Below are positions 63,801 to 64,000 of a DNA stretch of 64,000 nt, in pieces; the first letter of the stretch is position 1, and every line of letters starts with the position of its first letter. Position numbers and translations under genes: made by a program. The notes under the pieces are model-generated. The model made no database searches, was not told the DNA's origin, and was given only the letters and a program-made list of their open reading frames with translations. Source of the stretch: Gammaproteobacteria bacterium (GTDB lineage: Bacteria; Pseudomonadota; Gammaproteobacteria; Steroidobacterales; Steroidobacteraceae); contig VGUJ01000009.1 in the NCBI GenBank assembly GCA_016874235.1, positions 1-64,000 on the forward strand. Direction: 5' to 3'.

Positions 63801-64000
63801 TTCGCCAAACCGCAGGTGCAGGCGCCGCCCGCCACCACCGGTAAGGCGCCGATACGCGAACAGGTCGTGCACTTCGTCAATCGACGCATGCCCGCGGGAG
63901 TCCCAAAGAAAACGGCGCGCGCCCTACTCGATATCGAAGATCGCAACTACGTTCCGGTCATCCGTAACCCCAAAACCACCTCGAGCGATGCTGAGGCCGT
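60888..64000 (+). CDS. Giant FAD-linked oxidoreductase with 4Fe-4S domains (partial, C-terminus beyond right edge)
   Basis: About 1,037 residues are visible and the frame is open at the edge. An N-terminal part of about 190 residues (DUF3683-type: [20 protein letters not shown]) precedes an FAD-binding PCMH domain ([40 protein letters not shown]), a glycolate/lactate-oxidase C-terminal domain ([36 protein letters not shown]) and two 4Fe-4S clusters ([14 protein letters not shown] and [14 protein letters not shown]). This is a D-lactate or 2-hydroxyacid dehydrogenase-like enzyme, probably with a further CCG/heterodisulfide-reductase-like end outside the window. It is divergent from the methyltransferase gene. 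Confidence 0.92.
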   Translation, partial: MNAVVAELPLFAHPERASPRIREIPYNYTSFSDREIVIRLLGAESWDLLDELRGERRTGRSARMLYEVLGDIWAVQRNPYLEDDLLDNPRRRRMLIDALEHRLGEIDKRRDSGGTTLDRERDRKVGLLLEAAERAVDAFAESFKVTGKLRARARRLLGKHTRADAIRFDAFARVSHVTDATDWRVEYPFVVICPDAEDEIPGLVKACIELGLSVIPRGGGTGYTGGVVPLTPLSAVINTEKLERVSEVEHVALPGLGEPGEERRYPTVFSEAGVVTKRVADAAERAGFVFAVDPTSIDASCIGGNIAMNAGGKKAVLWGTAVDNLAWWRMVDPEGNWLEVERIGHNLGKIHEAPEVEWRLTWKDGRDPVEAAKILRAETLRMPGSLFRKAGLGKDVTDKFLGGLPGVQKEGCDGLITAARWIVHRMPRHSRTVCLEYFGQAREAIPSIVEIIDHLAAADRTHGVKLAGLEHLDERYLKAVGYVTKSKRAQLPKMVLIGDLVGEDEAAVARTTSEVVRIANGRNGEGFIAVGADARKKFWLDRARTAAIARHTNAFKINEDVVIPLPRLGDYTDAIERINIELSIANKLRLADALEEYLRTELRPGKTGDTEFDALSRAEILTDRPSRARDLVVEVRHHWKQLLNDLDAPLDGRTVFAALQDRSLRVSWKRELRDPLAEIFAGDAFAPIRSELQAIHQRVLKGRVWVALHMHAGDGNVHTNIPVNSDDYQMLQEANAAVARIMKIARDLGGVISGEHGIGITKLEFLTQEETAGLRDYKRRIDPEGRFNKGKLLPGGDLSRAYTPSFNLLGHESLIMQQSDIGTISTAVKDCLRCGKCKPVCATHVPRANLLYSPRNKILATSLLIEAFLYEEQTRRGVSIRHWDEFGDVADHCTVCHKCEAPCPVDIDFGDVSMAMRDLLRRMGKKRFNAGTAASMLFLNATNPETIKLVRKGMIEWGFKAQRVGHQVLKAFAKPQVQAPPATTGKAPIREQVVHFVNRRMPAGVPKKTARALLDIEDRNYVPVIRNPKTTSSDAEA

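Noticed and set aside
62679-63872. Minus-strand open frame of 397 codons opposite the FAD/Fe-S oxidoreductase
   Set aside because: It is the shadow of the Fe-S and FAD coding region and shows no motif of its own.

Overview
The window reads as a chromosomal stretch of a GC-rich gammaproteobacterium. Evidence is the class-typical gene order accB-accC-prmA-dusB-fis (followed here by purH-purD), the divergent rhlB / trxA-rho arrangement, full-length PlsB, GreB, SpeA and TtcA, and the lack of phage, IS, plasmid or CRISPR sequence. A Nevskiales/Steroidobacterales/Xanthomonadales-like origin is my guess from overall flavour (HrcA/CIRCE-type groESL control, homospermidine synthase, HMG-CoA reductase); it is not proven. 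No tRNA or rRNA gene was seen, and no gene-free stretch exceeds about 300 bases.

Layout. 1-3.1 kb: a partial NRAMP-fold transporter cut by the left edge, a terminator, then groEL-groES on the minus strand under a promoter overlapped by a CIRCE-like dyad. 3.1-12.6 kb (plus): dsbD, a TlpA-type thioredoxin, accB-accC, prmA-dusB-fis, purH-purD. 12.6-16.1 kb: rho and trxA (minus) facing rhlB (plus). 16.1-19.6 kb: a nucleotidase and a PHP phosphatase divergent across 18 bp, then a DUF465 protein, an MscS channel and ArfB. 19.6-27.9 kb (minus): one long run, M13 peptidase-LemA-TPM-TPM-L,D-transpeptidase-hydrolase-PlsB, an envelope set.

28-36 kb: greB; GST plus homospermidine synthase (minus); sulfurtransferase, speA, a DUF1838 protein, an RRM protein, an AhpD-like protein and a Nudix hydrolase (plus). 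36.1-36.7 kb: a higBA locus whose toxin has lost its core strands while the antitoxin and a perfect operator remain. 36.7-41.1 kb: quinone oxidoreductase, an unknown membrane protein, a HAD phosphatase and a secreted S9 peptidase. 41.1-47.5 kb (minus): a tightly overlapping run LEA14-like lipoprotein, 32-aa membrane ORF, MAPEG, M32 carboxypeptidase, TtcA, ADP-ribosylglycohydrolase, HEAGH metallopeptidase, Ddl-like ATP-grasp ligase. Its last three genes are the best candidate for an undescribed system.

47.5-52.9 kb: a small Cys-rich secreted protein, an AT-rich island, a PadR regulator, a DUF192 protein, a methyltransferase divergent from an NhaR-like LysR regulator, a CPXCG protein, a secreted unknown and an OsmC protein. 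53-57.6 kb: class I-like HMG-CoA reductase overlapping a DUF374 acyltransferase, an exported M3 peptidase and a small basic HTH protein. 57.6-60.8 kb (minus): methyltransferase-DOMON-like-NamZ-ElaB/DUF883-YqjE. The right edge cuts a giant FAD/Fe-S oxidoreductase.

Two themes recur: translational coupling through ATGA, GTGA or TGATG overlaps, and -10-like hexamers placed 6-8 bases before start codons, which suggests that several genes are leaderless.
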